The notes beneath the pieces were generated by a model that worked only from the letters and a program-made list of their open reading frames with translations, had not been told where the DNA came from and made no database searches. From Ophioceras dolichostomum (taxonomy: Eukaryota > Ascomycota > Sordariomycetes > Magnaporthales > Ophioceraceae), in the NCBI GenBank assembly GCA_003049485.1, contig PYST01000119.1, positions 39,534 through 103,533 on the forward strand: 64,000 bases of DNA, written 5' to 3'. The position numbers and the translations under genes are program-made. Below are positions 35,194-46,413 of this stretch, piece after piece. Numbering within the stretch: the first letter of the stretch is position 1; each line of letters opens with the position of its first letter.

Positions 35194-35834
35194 TGTCTTC
35201 CCTCGTCCGCAGATGCGCGGGCTACGAGTAGGAGGTTCGGTTATGTAGGAAGAAATAAGCAGATTGATATTATCGTATTAGTTTTGTCGCATCGTAGGCG
35301 CCGGGGCGGTAAAGAGTATGGGAAAGAAAAATTAGGGAAGAACTTTGCTGGGCGGATGACCAGGGCCATCGTGGGAAGCGAAGAATCCGATCGCACGCTA
35401 ACAACCCGCTCGTCTGCGGGTTTTTTCCCGCTAAAGAGGGACCGGCCCAGGGGACTCCAATGTTTTGTGCAACTCTAGTAGGGAGATGACACCATCTGTT
35501 GCGAACCATCCTTCGGAGGCCAAAAGGCAACCAGCTGGATGTGTTTGCGTTGGCGGCGCTTGGCGATGTCTCGTTCCTGGCAGGCAAATTCGCGTGTGTT
35601 CAGTTGGTTCAGATCACCCGAAATCATCCACAATGCCGAGGCTAGACCGAGTGTGGGGTGGTTTGCGGGGGTTCCATCCACTGGATTGAAGCCCGCACTG
35701 GGCAAGCCTGGCCGCTGGGCTGGGGATCAACAGCGGCTCGGTTGGGATGCCCCGAAACGGCAGAGATCAAGAATTGAATGCTGGGGACCGCTGGTACGCT
35801 GTAGGATAAGAGACGGCATACACCGACGACCTGG

Positions 35835-35858
35835 CTCACCCGCTCACCCGCTCACCCG
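35835..35858. repeat. Short tandem repeat, CTCACCCG x3
   Basis: Three perfect 8-base units, with a partial fourth. Confidence 0.8.
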
Positions 35859-36172
35859 CTGGCCCGCGCAGCATCTACTGTGATCTTTCTTTTGGTTAGA
35901 GCTGCAAAGATGCGCCGATGTCTCCTGCAGGTTGGTGTTCTGACAGGTTCTGAGTTGTGACCGGACTGGATGGGTAGGATGGCGGCGGCCGCCGCTGTTT
36001 CGCTCCGTCATTCGTAATCAGCTATCGGCTTTCCCCGCGATCTTGGAGCTCCAGCAGTCTGGCGCGCTCATCACCCTAAGGCAACCCGAAACGGCAGACT
36101 CTGGACTTGTGCTCGCTTCAATGCACGCGATCTAAAAGGGTTTGATGAGAGACGAATAGCATTGCGCGGTGG

Positions 36173-36199
36173 TTTTTTTTTTTTTTTTTTTTTTTTTTT
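36173..36199. repeat. Poly-T tract, 27 T
   Basis: An uninterrupted T run downstream of the cupredoxin gene; on that gene's strand it is a poly-A run. It could be a microsatellite or the tail of a retroposed sequence. No target-site duplication was identified. Confidence 0.9.
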
Positions 36200-36355
36200 G
36201 GCGTTGCTCGACCCAGAGTCTATTCGGCTAACTCATCTCCAAAGAAGAACGACTAACATTACGCAGGTACCTACCTACCAGGTAGATAACGAGCACCAGG
36301 CCGAACATCATCCAAGGGATATCATTTTTATTTTCCTGTCCCCAATCCTCTTCTC

Positions 36356-37252
36356 CTACAGCATCAGAGCCGCAGCAAGCACAGCACCCAGGAACCCGCC
36401 AACGGGGGCCCTGACGCTGTCGCCGAGACCAGTGCTGCGCGACGTCGAGGCTGACGTGGTCGTAGCAGCGCCGCTACCGCCGCTGCCGCCGTTGGTCCCG
36501 GTCGGGGGCGCCGCCGTGGTCGAGCTGCCGCCGCTGCCGTCGCTCGTTGTCGTCGTCTCTGACGTCTTGAGCTCGCCGCCGAAGGGACTGTTACCTGGGC
36601 TGACGGCGGACTGTGGTTGAGGCAAGCAGATTCTTGTTAGCGCCTCGTCGTTTCTTGTATCCGCTGTTTGTTCCATGCCTCCCGTCCAGCTGGCGGTGGC
36701 CAAGGGGTGAGGCGAGGAGTTGGGAGTATGACATACCTGGACGTTGCCGAGCAAGTGGCCGTACATCTCCAGCGTTTCCTGTCCGGATGGGTTGACGACT
36801 CCATACATGCCCGACTTGCAGTGGCTCTTGGTGTTCTGCGAGCAGTAGAACACGATTGGCTTGGTGTCGTTGACGGTGACAGAGAACGTTGTTGGCTGTT
36901 GATGGTGGGGTTTGTCAGCTCAGCGTCTGGTTGGAGGCAAGTCTGTGGGGGATTGGTGGAAGACGTGGAAGGTATGGCTTCGACATACGCTCTCGCCAGT
37001 GTTGTTGGCCCTTGGCACGAAGCCCGAAAAGAAGCCACCACTTGTGCTCGGTGCGCAGGCCTTGTCGAAGCGGCCGGACACGACGCTGTGGTTCAGGGGA
37101 AAGTAGTGGAACTCCAGGATGTCTCCCACCGCCGCCGTTGTTGTGTTGGGTGTGAACTTCAGCCCGCTTTTGCCGACGTCGATGCGGATGGTGGCTGCCG
37201 AGGCCGAGAGGGCCAGGGTTGAGGCCACGGCCAGGCTGTATGAGAAGAGCAT
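36356..37252 (-). CDS. Extracellular serine-rich cupredoxin, GPI-type
   Basis: Exons run 37252-36989, 36895-36737 and 36610-36356 on the minus strand, 225 residues, all phase 0. A signal peptide (1-18) is followed by a plastocyanin-like domain. The candidate type 1 copper ligands are the His in LNHSVV and the Cys, His and Met in FYCSQNTKSHCKSGM. The extra cysteine in KACAP and the one after SH may form the usual disulfide. A Ser/Thr/Gly-rich linker follows, then a hydrophobic C-terminus without basic tail (GGFLGAVLAAALML), as for GPI attachment. This layout is common for fungal wall-associated serine-rich proteins. Copper binding and electron transfer are inferred from the ligands. Confidence 0.9.
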
Positions 37253-40200
37253 CGTGGGAAGCTGTAGAGGGAGGTTGGTGGTTTGGTGGAGATGGGATTG
37301 GATGGAGGAGAGTCAGGTGAGTGGCTTGAGTGTAGTTGAGTGGACTGAGTGGGCTGTGGTAATTACTGAGGATGAAGACAAGAAACTGAGATGCACAAGC
37401 CCCCAGTTCCCTTGCAGATGGAGGGAAACACTGATTTATATATCCCCAAGCCCATGGTGATGGTTGCGGAAAATATGGAAACATGGGGGGAAACAGCTGG
37501 AATGTCGCCGTTGTCGCAAACGGACCCGGGCAAACATGTCCAGGCTGGCGTGTGAGCGACACTCCCGTTCCTGTCCCGAAATAGCAAGGGGGTGAGGAGG
37601 AGTCTCTCCCCTGGTGTGCCAGCCCCGCGGAGACACCCATTTCCAGTACGTAAGGCAGCCACGAGAAAGAGAAACGTGCAGTGTGGCTGGCAGGTATGTG
37701 ACAGGAGCCAAAAGCAGGGTCGCGTTCTCAAACATAGCCCCCAACCAAATCGGGGAAGGGGCTACCAGAGCCTAGCAGAGCCTAGCAGAGGCTACACAAA
37801 CAACCAGCCCGGTGTTTGGTACACGTTTTGGTCTGGCGTGGTTGCTGGTGGTAGTCAGGGGACATTTCGCAGACGCCGTCTCACGTCACCAACAAATCAC
37901 ATTCACCACGAGCCCCTCTCATCAGTAAGGGATCCCATCCATCTTGTCCACCAACGGCACACATGCATGCCTAAGGTACTGGGTCGGTATCCAGGGGCTG
38001 CGGCGTGTTTTAAGAGGGTTGTAGCTGAATATTATCACACTCGTTTGCCACAGCACAGTGAAGAACTGAAGGTTACCTACTCCGTAACTCCATAGAGCCG
38101 AGCTCGATCGGTCAAGCTCGTAATATGTTAGATTGAGGTGAGAAGGGAGGGGGGGCCAAAGAGCACCAGACGAGCCTCCTTTGGAGCGTCGTTGGACTGT
38201 TCGTAAAGCCTTCGCCCAGTGAGCCTGGCTGAACTCCTCCATTTGGTTAACCATCTCCGAATCTGATGTAAAAGACGCCTGCGGGGATGGGAAATTCCAT
38301 CCAAGGTCAAGAACAAAGCTGGGATGAGGAGCAGTTCCAGCAACCTCATCAGCCGTCAGCTTTCCATCCCATCTCAAGTCTAGACTCTGCATTGCCAAGC
38401 ACTGCCAAGCACTGCCAACGATAGCCTCCAAGGCCGGAAGATCGTCGCTCGGATATTTTAAAGAAGGATTGGCTGTGCTTTGTTTGGAGAGGGATTGGGA
38501 CTCGATGAGGAGGGCAGAGCTGGGGTTGGGTTGGAACGAAACGCCGCGGTCCCTTGCAGGCTTGCAGCGAAGGGAGGGCGTGCAAATAAGCACTAAAATA
38601 AGCTTTCTTGTGCTCCAACCGACCCCGTCTTCTTCAGTTACTGCGCGACCGCTTGCCGATTTTGCCGCGCCTGGATAACCGGCACACACCAACTTGTACC
38701 AGAAGCATTCCGGCCAGTCGGTCACATACCTAGTAATCACCAAACGCGCCGATTGTTTTTCTTTCTGCAAGGAGGCTTCCCCTTCTTTTGGGCTGCTTAC
38801 TTATTTTGTCTTGTAGGGCTACCCGCCAGCGCTTCAGGCGTGCGACGCGTGCGACCTTCGAAACAGATCCACGGGAGATTTGGGGATCTAAAATGGATCA
38901 TGGCGAAGCAAGTCCCCTGGCCCAGGCCCAGGTTCGCCCCCCGGCAGCTCCCTGGCCCGGGGGTGGCGTTGCTCCTCCTATCCTCAACGGGTAGCGGCAC
39001 CGAAAATCCTCTGCAACTTTCGAATTGGCTCCTGTGGCGGCTGACGCCTTTTCTTCGTCTCACCACCACCTTTGTTGCTTGCATGCATGCTACTCACTCG
39101 CACTTTTTTTTTTGATGTTGTAGGGAGACGCCACGTCGGCGAGCTGGCCAATCGCTGGGAAGAGCGTTAGCATGCCCCTCTCTCCCTTCACCCGGGCGCG
39201 GAGGAACTCTCGTCCTTGAGTGCCTGGAAAGTTGCAGAGGGATGCAGGAAAGGGATAATAAGTTCCTCCGTGACGGAAGAAGGAACGACACTCGCCGCCT
39301 GCTTGACTTCCTAAAAGGGACCGATGATAGCCAATTTCTGATGATGAGAATGCCGGTCCTACTACGTTGTACTGTAATAGCAATCCGGATGCAGTTGTCC
39401 AAATGTTCTAGGCAGTCCTGATCCGGAGGATTTTGATGTGGAAAAGAGCTAAGCTGACTTATCACGGAGAGAGTATCATCGTCATCAACAACAGGCAGCA
39501 TCATATCGGCCAATGTTATTATCATCACTAACATCACTAGTGGCATTCCACAACGGTCCGATATTACCGGATCTAGTCGATTCGTTAGATTCGTATGTGG
39601 AGTAGACCGTAGAGGCATCGCATCCCTTACAGCACGCAGGGCACGCGAGAAGCCCATCACGAGACTGACAACGATGTGGAAGTCACACAAAGTCCCTATG
39701 TAAAATGCTGCGAATCCCCATTTCCAGTACTACGTCTTGTCGACATCTAGCCCCTCGGGTTCCAGCAGCATGTCTGGTCGGCCATGTTATCACACATCCA
39801 TCCTGCTATATCTCTTTCGAACCCTGGGGCTACCATCGGAATATTCTTGGCTACCCACGCAATGAAGACTTGCTCTGGGCAATTGACCCTTGCTTCTCCG
39901 TCGTTGACCGAAAGCTAGTTGCAATGTTGCGAGACCATCAGCCTAGTCAGCGAACTAACCCTCCAGGCCGGCTTGTCTTCTAAATAGCTAGTAGGTACCT
40001 ACCTACCCTATTCTGTTACTTTGTTTTAACTCACTGCCTTTCACAGAATCCCCAGAGTTTTAGACCTCTCCCTGGGATGAAAGATGGACCCCGGAACAGG
40101 CCGGTTGGCATTCTGATAGCCTGCTATCGCTATAAGAATCGTAGATATCCGGATTATACCGACAGAAAGAAACCAATAAGATCAGAGCGGCTGCTAACCG

Positions 40201-41676
40201 AGTTCCCTTCGGAGTCCAAGCTGACTTCCATAACAGCCCAAGACTACCAAATGTTTTGATTCGTCACCTGAGAGGAGGCCAGGAACTAGACAACCTGGAG
40301 GTGTTGGTTCCCCTCTCACTACCCATATCCGTTCCTCGTTCGGCCAAAGGTTCTCCTTACAGAGGAGGAACATCATGTCTGCTCAGCGCCAGAGCCTATT
40401 ATGATCCAACGCAGCTCGCCACGGCAAATGCGAGCTACGATGTAAAGTAATAACAGGCCGTTGCGGTTTGCTCTGTTTGGAGAGTTTGGAGCCGCCGTTG
40501 ATCTTTTCATGGCTTGAAGAGGTTATAACCAGGATCTGTGAGCTAACTGTGACTTCTGTAAGCTGACCGGGAAAACAGGAGATCTGCTGAGACACACTTG
40601 AGAGATATCAGTTTTCATGATGAGTTGTTTGTTCTGGAGGGTTAAGAAGCATTGCAATGGAATATGTCATCATTCTTGTTGTTTTTAGTATGACATCTCG
40701 GGTGAAGTTGGCCGAGTAGAGTGCGGTGTACTGTAGCGTGTAGGGAAATGCCTAAGTAACTAAATCCGATCAAGCTCGTTATATTGCGCTCATTACACTA
40801 CGCTCGCCTGTGTCGTGGGGATCTATCGAGGCTTAATTGCAGATGTAAAAGATAGACGTAGTCGGATCAGTAGTCCGAGTACTCGTGTTCTTACAGCTCT
40901 GAATGCGCAACTCGCGGAAGATCGGTGGAATATATATGCAACAAGGTGAGCAGGCAGGTAGTCAACGCATTGCCCTCCTGACCTAGACCTTGTCTCCTTA
41001 AGATGGAACCCCAGCCTGCCTTCTTGATCTAGGACCTTGACACGTGTAAATGTATCGAGATTGTTGCGGCTTATAGGTTGAAGAAATGTAGAAGCAAGAC
41101 ATTCCAGCACAGAAAAGCTGCTAGTGTCAACGGCACCAGATCGGTCGGCACTAGGAGCGGAAAAAAAAAAGCCGCCCAAGGCGGGGTGGGAAAAAGGCAC
41201 CAGCGCTAGTGCATGAGCCCATCATTGATGCGAAAGCCTACAGGCGGGCGGGTATGGGAGACGAGGACGGGCCCGATGACTTGGTGCACGTAAATAGGGG
41301 GGAGATAGAGGCGCGTTTGGCAGTCCATCAACTGCCCGTATGCAGAAGGGACGATGGCCACGTCGTGTATAAAAACGCACGATCCACCCCTCTTGGCCCA
41401 CAGACTGGGGCCCGAGCCCTGTCCAGTCCAGCCCTGCCTACCCCGTGCTCCATTGCATTGACTGGCCTCGCCTTCCGCTGTCACGAGAAGTCGCTGGACG
41501 GACACCATCGGCCATCGCCGAACAACCGACCAACCGACCGACAGACAGACAGACCGCTAGGACGTCTACCACTATCTGTGCGCTCTCACTGTCACTGCGG
41601 CTCCCCAAAAGAGAACGCCGCCATAGATATATATTTACCAGCCAAGAAACTCCCCGCCTCCTAAAAGTCCGCGCAT
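37253..41676. other. 4.4-kb stretch without a supportable gene
   Basis: Open frames up to 282 codons (37922-38770, minus) exist but lack domains, clear starts or consistent splice structure. Stretches at 39300-41150 look more AT-rich than flanking genes. A TACC-type cluster lies near 39988. It may hold degenerate mobile DNA; no terminal repeats or transposase motifs were recognised. Confidence 0.45.
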
Positions 41677-42957
41677 ATGGCGATCCAAAAACCCATGGAT
41701 CCCTTATCATGGATTCAGTTCATCATTAGCATCGTCTCATACATCGGGACGGTGCTGAGCGTCATCGCCCTGTACGCCGCCTTCGTGCGCACGCTGCGCA
41801 TGGCACCCGTCGAGATCCGCGACGTGCTGGGCAACCTCCGCCAGCAGATGTGCGAGGAGCGCTGGGCGCTGAAGCACCAGAACCGCGAGCTGCGCGCCAA
41901 GTTGGCAGTTGTCCAGCAACAGCGGGAGCAGCAGCGGCAGCGACGGCGGCGAGATAGCAGCCATTACCATTACCACCATCATCACCGCGATGACCGCGGC
42001 AGACCTTACTACCCCGTCTCCCGCCCCTGGCCGCCTGGTGGAAGACGACATCAGCAGAGGAGGCGGTACGGATACGACGGCAGCCGTGGAAGAGGAGGGG
42101 GAACACTCACGGACGACGAGTCAGGGTGGGAGTACGCGAGCAGGCGTAACACGAAGATGCTGGCGCTCACGTTCTCGGAGCAGACGCTTAGCCTGCACTA
42201 CATCACGCTGCGCGACCTGTGGCAGCAGTTCAAGGCGCTCGAGCGGCCATTCCTGGTGGCGAGCGGCCGGAGGGCGGAGGCGATTCATCGGGGCGACGTC
42301 TGGGGGGAGACGGACCTCGCGGACGAGAAGGTGCGCGCGGACGTGGAGTGGCACGGCGAGAGCGGTAGCTATGCGGACTGGTCGGCCATGTACAAGTGCG
42401 ACTTCACGCACAGGTTCATCTGGTACCAGAGCAAGTCTGCGGTGCTGACGCTTGCGGACAAGGTGCAGAGGCTGATGTTGTTGAGGATGGAGAGGGAGGC
42501 GACGTGTACGAGGATGATGATTAAGGGGATTGTGGAGGAGAGGTTGGAGAGGAGTAGGGGGAGGAATGGTGGGGATGGAGGAGGAGCTGGGTTTGGTGGT
42601 GGTGGTGGTGATGGGGGAGGAGGTGGAGGAGGCGATGGTGACAATAGAGATGACAGCAGCTTCGGGAGTGATGATGGCAACGACAGTGATATCGCGGTGG
42701 TGCAGAGGCCCGAGAAAGTCCACTCGAGGAAACGAGATCGGAGTATCGTGTCTGCGCGGGGCATCAGCCAGTCAAGGCAGCAAAAGCGGCGGTTCTCGGC
42801 GTCGGGGGCGTTTTATCTCTCGGGCGCCCGCAACGGCCGAGAGCAAGGCGGGAGGCAGAGGGAGTACGAGGTCCGGGGATCTCCGTGTGCTAGTTACGGA
42901 GGCGGGGGAGGGCTGAGAGTCGTGGAGGTATCGTCGGTGGGTGCGAGTTGCCCGTAG
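41677..42957 (+). CDS. Uncharacterised fungal protein with N-terminal membrane anchor
   Basis: A single exon of 426 residues with an ATG start. A hydrophobic segment at about 11-32 (IQFIISIVSYIGTVLSVIAL) probably anchors the protein in a membrane. It is followed by a conserved-looking helical region, VEIRDVLGNLRQQM, and an Arg/Gln/His-rich low-complexity part. The central part (WEYASRRNTKM, LRDLWQQFKALERPFL, DWSAMYKCDFTHRFIW) appears folded and is the conserved element. The last 150 residues are Gly/Asp-rich and low complexity. I recognise this as a recurring fungal protein type of unknown function and assign none. It is divergently spaced from the upstream gene-poor stretch. Confidence 0.7.
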   Translation: MAIQKPMDPLSWIQFIISIVSYIGTVLSVIALYAAFVRTLRMAPVEIRDVLGNLRQQMCEERWALKHQNRELRAKLAVVQQQREQQRQRRRRDSSHYHYHHHHRDDRGRPYYPVSRPWPPGGRRHQQRRRYGYDGSRGRGGGTLTDDESGWEYASRRNTKMLALTFSEQTLSLHYITLRDLWQQFKALERPFLVASGRRAEAIHRGDVWGETDLADEKVRADVEWHGESGSYADWSAMYKCDFTHRFIWYQSKSAVLTLADKVQRLMLLRMEREATCTRMMIKGIVEERLERSRGRNGGDGGGAGFGGGGGDGGGGGGGDGDNRDDSSFGSDDGNDSDIAVVQRPEKVHSRKRDRSIVSARGISQSRQQKRRFSASGAFYLSGARNGREQGGRQREYEVRGSPCASYGGGGGLRVVEVSSVGASCP

Positions 42958-43856
42958 GATGGAGCTGGGGTGAAAAGAGTGGGGGTTGCTAGGCGGCGCG
43001 TGTATTGTATTCATAGCCCCAGTTCTCAGTTCTCGAGAGTCAATTCGTTCAGGGACAGTTCTTTCGGTGAAAGCACTTCCAGTGACACTGCACAATGCTA
43101 CAGTTTCATTGCCATCGAGGCTGGGTAGGTACCTAGGTAGATATGGCTGCCTGTAGGGTCCAGTGATGCTCGCGGCTTCTGCCTGGAACGGGCTCTGTCG
43201 CGGGTTTAGTCTGATGTTTTGAGATGGCGCTATAGTGTCGATCGTCGCCGTCGGAGATTCGAGGACAGACCTCTGTTTCGGCATCCCTTCTTCTACCCTG
43301 GAGTCTCTTCATTGCCAGAAGCCTCTGAGCTAGTGGATTGACTTCGACGTTTACGTTTGAGGGGGTTAAGGCGTAGTTGCGGTGGGGGGCGGGCTGGTGG
43401 GGCCGCTGGAGGAGGGGAAGATAGAGGGAAAGGCTCGACATAGATGTGAAAGAGATCGGATTTCGGGCCCATCCGCCGACGGATAACGACCGCTTCGCTT
43501 TCCGACAATGGGAGCAGAGTAGGGACTCCATAGAGTACGAGGGTCCAGTTGAGGTCTCGAGAAACAGCTTGGGCATGGCCATCGCCTGAAGGCTGCAGTG
43601 TCAATGCGGCTCCGGGGTTCGCGTTGTCCCGTCGTAGCCGCCCCCGGATGTCCTGGCCAAGGACGCCATAAAAGCGGTCGAAGTGCAACGAGAACGCGGG
43701 TCGGCCGTTTGGACCGGCCGAGAAATCCACTCCACCAACCCAGCCTTGGCGGGCAGGAATCTGTCGTCCGCGAAGACAAGGCCCGGAAGTTGCATCGTAT
43801 TTGAACGAGAAATATTTTAGGGGGGACGGGAGTGGGCTGGCTGGACCGAGATAGAG
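42958..43856. other. Flank and possible C-terminal remnant of the HET gene
   Basis: Positions 43856-43293 (minus) stay open in the same frame as the last HET segment after one TAG and encode a region with FSLHFDRFYGVLGQDI and a basic, Ser-rich end, closing with TAG at 43293. It may be the original C-terminus of the HET protein or an unrelated frame. 42958-43292 holds nothing recognised except GGTAGGTACCTAGG near 43123. Confidence 0.4.
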
Positions 43857-45473
43857 CTAGCTAGAGTCGTCGTACCGGTAGCCGTCCGGAAGTCTCATGA
43901 GGTTGGCGCCGTGGTCAAAGCGAGCCATTCTGGAAGGTAAAGAGGCAAGTGCGAGCACAACGGTTGACGGCCAGTCGAGAAGCGTAGGGGCATCTGGACT
44001 ACTCAGCTCATTAGCTTGGGTCAAGTCAACGAGTAGCAGGGGCGGATACATCAGGCGTCGGATTGGCTTGCCCGGCGTCCTGTCAAGTAGGATCCCAATA
44101 TGACGCAAGGATAGGCAAACCCCCCGGCATTTGAGGTCGTCAGAGCCTGGGTGGCTACAGGATCGTGGATAGGAGGTTCCCAAGGACGTTCCCGGGGACT
44201 GATTGTGACCGGTTGCCATGTCGTCGCAATGTGACCGCAACAAGCGCAAGCACGATGTTTTCCCAGGACACGCAGGGCGCATAGGCGCGTAGGAGATCCG
44301 AGTGCTCTGGTTTTGGCCAGAATCTGTGCTGCACTGACCCAACGAACTTGCGGGAGTGGATAAGGAGAAGGTCGATCTGATCCGGTGACAGCGTCTTAGA
44401 CAGGTCGCCACGATGCAAACCTTTCGAATTGAGCGGGCCAAGGATCGGGACGTCCAACTTGATGTGGTCACCAGTGGCCTTGGCAAAATAACCAGGCCGG
44501 TGCATGCTGTCCTGGTTTCGAGCAGATGTCAGCGGCGGCAGCCTGGCTACCTTCTCCGAGGCATGGAAGAACTTGGGGTGTGGCGCAAGGAGCCCTGCAT
44601 ATTCCAAGTCGTCTCCGGCGCAGCTGCAATTCTTCGAGTGCGGCGTTTGGTTGCCGTACGACGCCCATGCGAGCAAGGTGAGGTCGTCAGTGCCACCCAT
44701 GATCTCGCGCTGAAGGCGCTGGAAAGCCTTCATGCCCTCTCCATAAAGCAGGGGCATGTTGACATCAAATATGCCAAGAAGACAATACGCGACGTCCTCG
44801 ACACGTGTGGTTCTTCTTCGAGATGCCCAGGACATACGCTGGGCTAGACTGAACTCCCCACGGCAGGACGGATCTTCGAGCACCCGCTCGTTGATTCCCG
44901 TGATATGCTATACCAATGAGGAAATCCCACGACGCGAGCCGATCTCCGTCCAGTCAGAAGCGAGAAAGACTACTTCGGAGGGGGCGATAAGCTCCTGGAG
45001 CGTCCAGCCGCGGGTGAACCAGCGGGATTTGCGGAAGGCGGACTCTTCTGCAGATAGGTCCTCGCCCGGTTGCACATCGCTGAGGTAGGCGTAGCAGACT
45101 GATGCACAACGGTACCATTCAAACATCGAGTTGATGGCCTCGGATAGCTCGGCGCTGGACGACTTGTCGATGCAGCAGGTATCGATCTAGACCCATTCGA
45201 ACCCTTCCGCCTTCGCCTTCTCGCACCATCCCAGAAGCTTTTCGAAGCCAGCCATCTCGGATGCGGGAGCCGAGACTTGGGCGACGTGGGGATATGATTA
45301 ATATCATTGATCGCTTTCGAGTCAGGCCCTTCTGGGAGCGAAACCGTACTGGCTCTGAAGGCCTCAAACGTGACCTCTTCATCTTCCCATCTATGAGAAA
45401 GAATGGCGTAGTTACGTGCTGAGTAGTCGGAAAACTCTTGAAACCGCAGAGTATAGACGTTGAGGAGACGCAT
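43857..45473 (-). pseudogene. HET-domain (heterokaryon incompatibility) gene, broken
   Basis: The start is at 45473 (MRLLNVYTL). A GT-AG intron at 45276-45349 is phase-consistent. HET landmarks follow: YAILSHRWEDEEVTF, then GFEKLLGWC, IDTCCIDKSSSAELSEAIN, YAYLSD, SRWFTRGWTLQELIAP and VEDVAYCLLGIFDVNMPLLYGEG. HET domains trigger cell death after fusion of unlike fungal individuals. The frame is interrupted by TAG at 45189-45187, where the family normally has Trp, and by TAG at 44910-44908. A frame change lies between about 44280 and 44155; a 55-base intron with a weak GTGCTT donor could remove that one. The last open part stops with TAG at 43857. The HET core is recognisable throughout, so decay is recent. 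A sequencing fault cannot be excluded but would need several independent substitutions. Confidence 0.85.
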
Positions 45474-45897
45474 GGCTCAAAACCTAAGTGCTCCCTCTCC
45501 TGGCTGATGATGCTCAAGTGTGGCAGATGCGTGGCGAGGAGGCCAAAGAATGGCTAGCATGAGAAATAGGGCAGCAGGTCGAAACTGCGAGGACGCAAGA
45601 AGGTCCATGCAAGAAGAATGGGAAAGGCTGCCAGTCGCCTGATGCCGACAGACCTCTATGAGGCTGCGCACTAGGTAGGCAGCCCACTCGCAAAGAACCC
45701 AGCATGATTTGTCCACTCTCACGCCGGTCCCCACGATGCGCGTTGATGGTCGCACGCGCAGACACATTTGAGGGAGCATGGGGGTATTGTGTCTGCCTTG
45801 GAGTGAGCGGCTGGCAAGTGGGGTCTGCCAGCTGTCACCCTAATCGTAGGCCTTTATGAGCCAACTGTTGGTGCCGTGGTTTCCAACAAGCTCAGAT
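45474..45897. other. Intergenic region between the HET locus and the tRNA gene
   Basis: This is the promoter side of the HET locus. No gene is seen. Confidence 0.5.
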
Positions 45898-46003
45898 GGC
45901 AACGTCGGTTAGTGGTTATTCCGTTGGCCTGCTATACTTGGAGTAAACACATATAACAAAGCCAATGCCTTCGGGCGCGTGAGTTCGAATCTCACCGTTG
46001 TCG
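45898..46003 (+). tRNA. tRNA-Ser(GCT) with an intron
   Basis: The acceptor stem GGCAACG pairs with CGTTGTC (one G-T pair), discriminator G at 46003. The anticodon stem TTGGC/GCCAA encloses the loop CT-GCT-A, then an intron at about 45935-45959 (25 bases) at the canonical place after position 37. A long variable arm folds as GCC-TTCG-GGC, the class II hallmark of tRNA-Ser and tRNA-Leu. The T arm is GTGAG-TTCGAAT-CTCAC. The anticodon GCT reads AGC/AGT serine codons. The D stem is weak (two good pairs). Confidence 0.9.
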
Positions 46004-46013
46004 ACACCATCTC

Positions 46014-46022
46014 TTTTTTTTT
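46014..46022 (+). terminator. RNA polymerase III terminator of tRNA-Ser
   Basis: A run of nine T starts 11 bases after the mature tRNA 3' end. Confidence 0.85.
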
Positions 46023-46413
46023 GCTTTGTCGTATTTATTCTACTTTCCCTCTCGAATGCCTTTCGAGCTTCAATTGAGCTGCCAATATATTTTGTTCAAT
46101 AAATTCTTCTTCACAGTCGCGTTTGAAGCCCAATGAGTCAAAGGGACTGCGATTTTGTCTAGTTGGCTTGGGGGGATTCTCCAATTGGATGGTGGGGTCG
46201 CCGACTACTGGCAGCAGCCTCCTGGAATTGTTTACATGTGGAATCGCTGATGTGCTGTTTGCATGCCGCTGCCGCGTACATCACCTGCGAAAACCCGGCG
46301 CACAAGCCGCCAACGAATCTGTAACACTACGAGACCAGGTTGTCCCTAGAGATTAACCACCAGCCTACTCCTCCCATATCGGGACCCTGCGAGCCGTGCT
46401 AGAAAATGTCACA
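46023..46413. other. Intergenic region and HAUS6-like gene leader
   Basis: 391 bases with no gene recognised. It must contain the promoter and 5' leader of the HAUS6-like gene. Confidence 0.5.

Larger units (their letters stand above)
35194..36355. other. Intergenic region, no gene seen
   Basis: This is the promoter side of AFG1 and the 3' flank of the cupredoxin gene. It holds three CTCACCCG units (35835-35858), a 27-T run (36173-36199) and a GGTACCTACC cluster near 36266. Confidence 0.5.

Noticed and set aside
36173..36199. The 27-T run as a transcription terminator
   Set aside because: It is not linked to a Pol III gene; it is more likely a homopolymer or a retroposed poly-A tail.
37922..38770. 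A 282-codon minus-strand frame in the gene-poor stretch
   Set aside because: No recognisable motif and irregular composition; I could not support it as coding.
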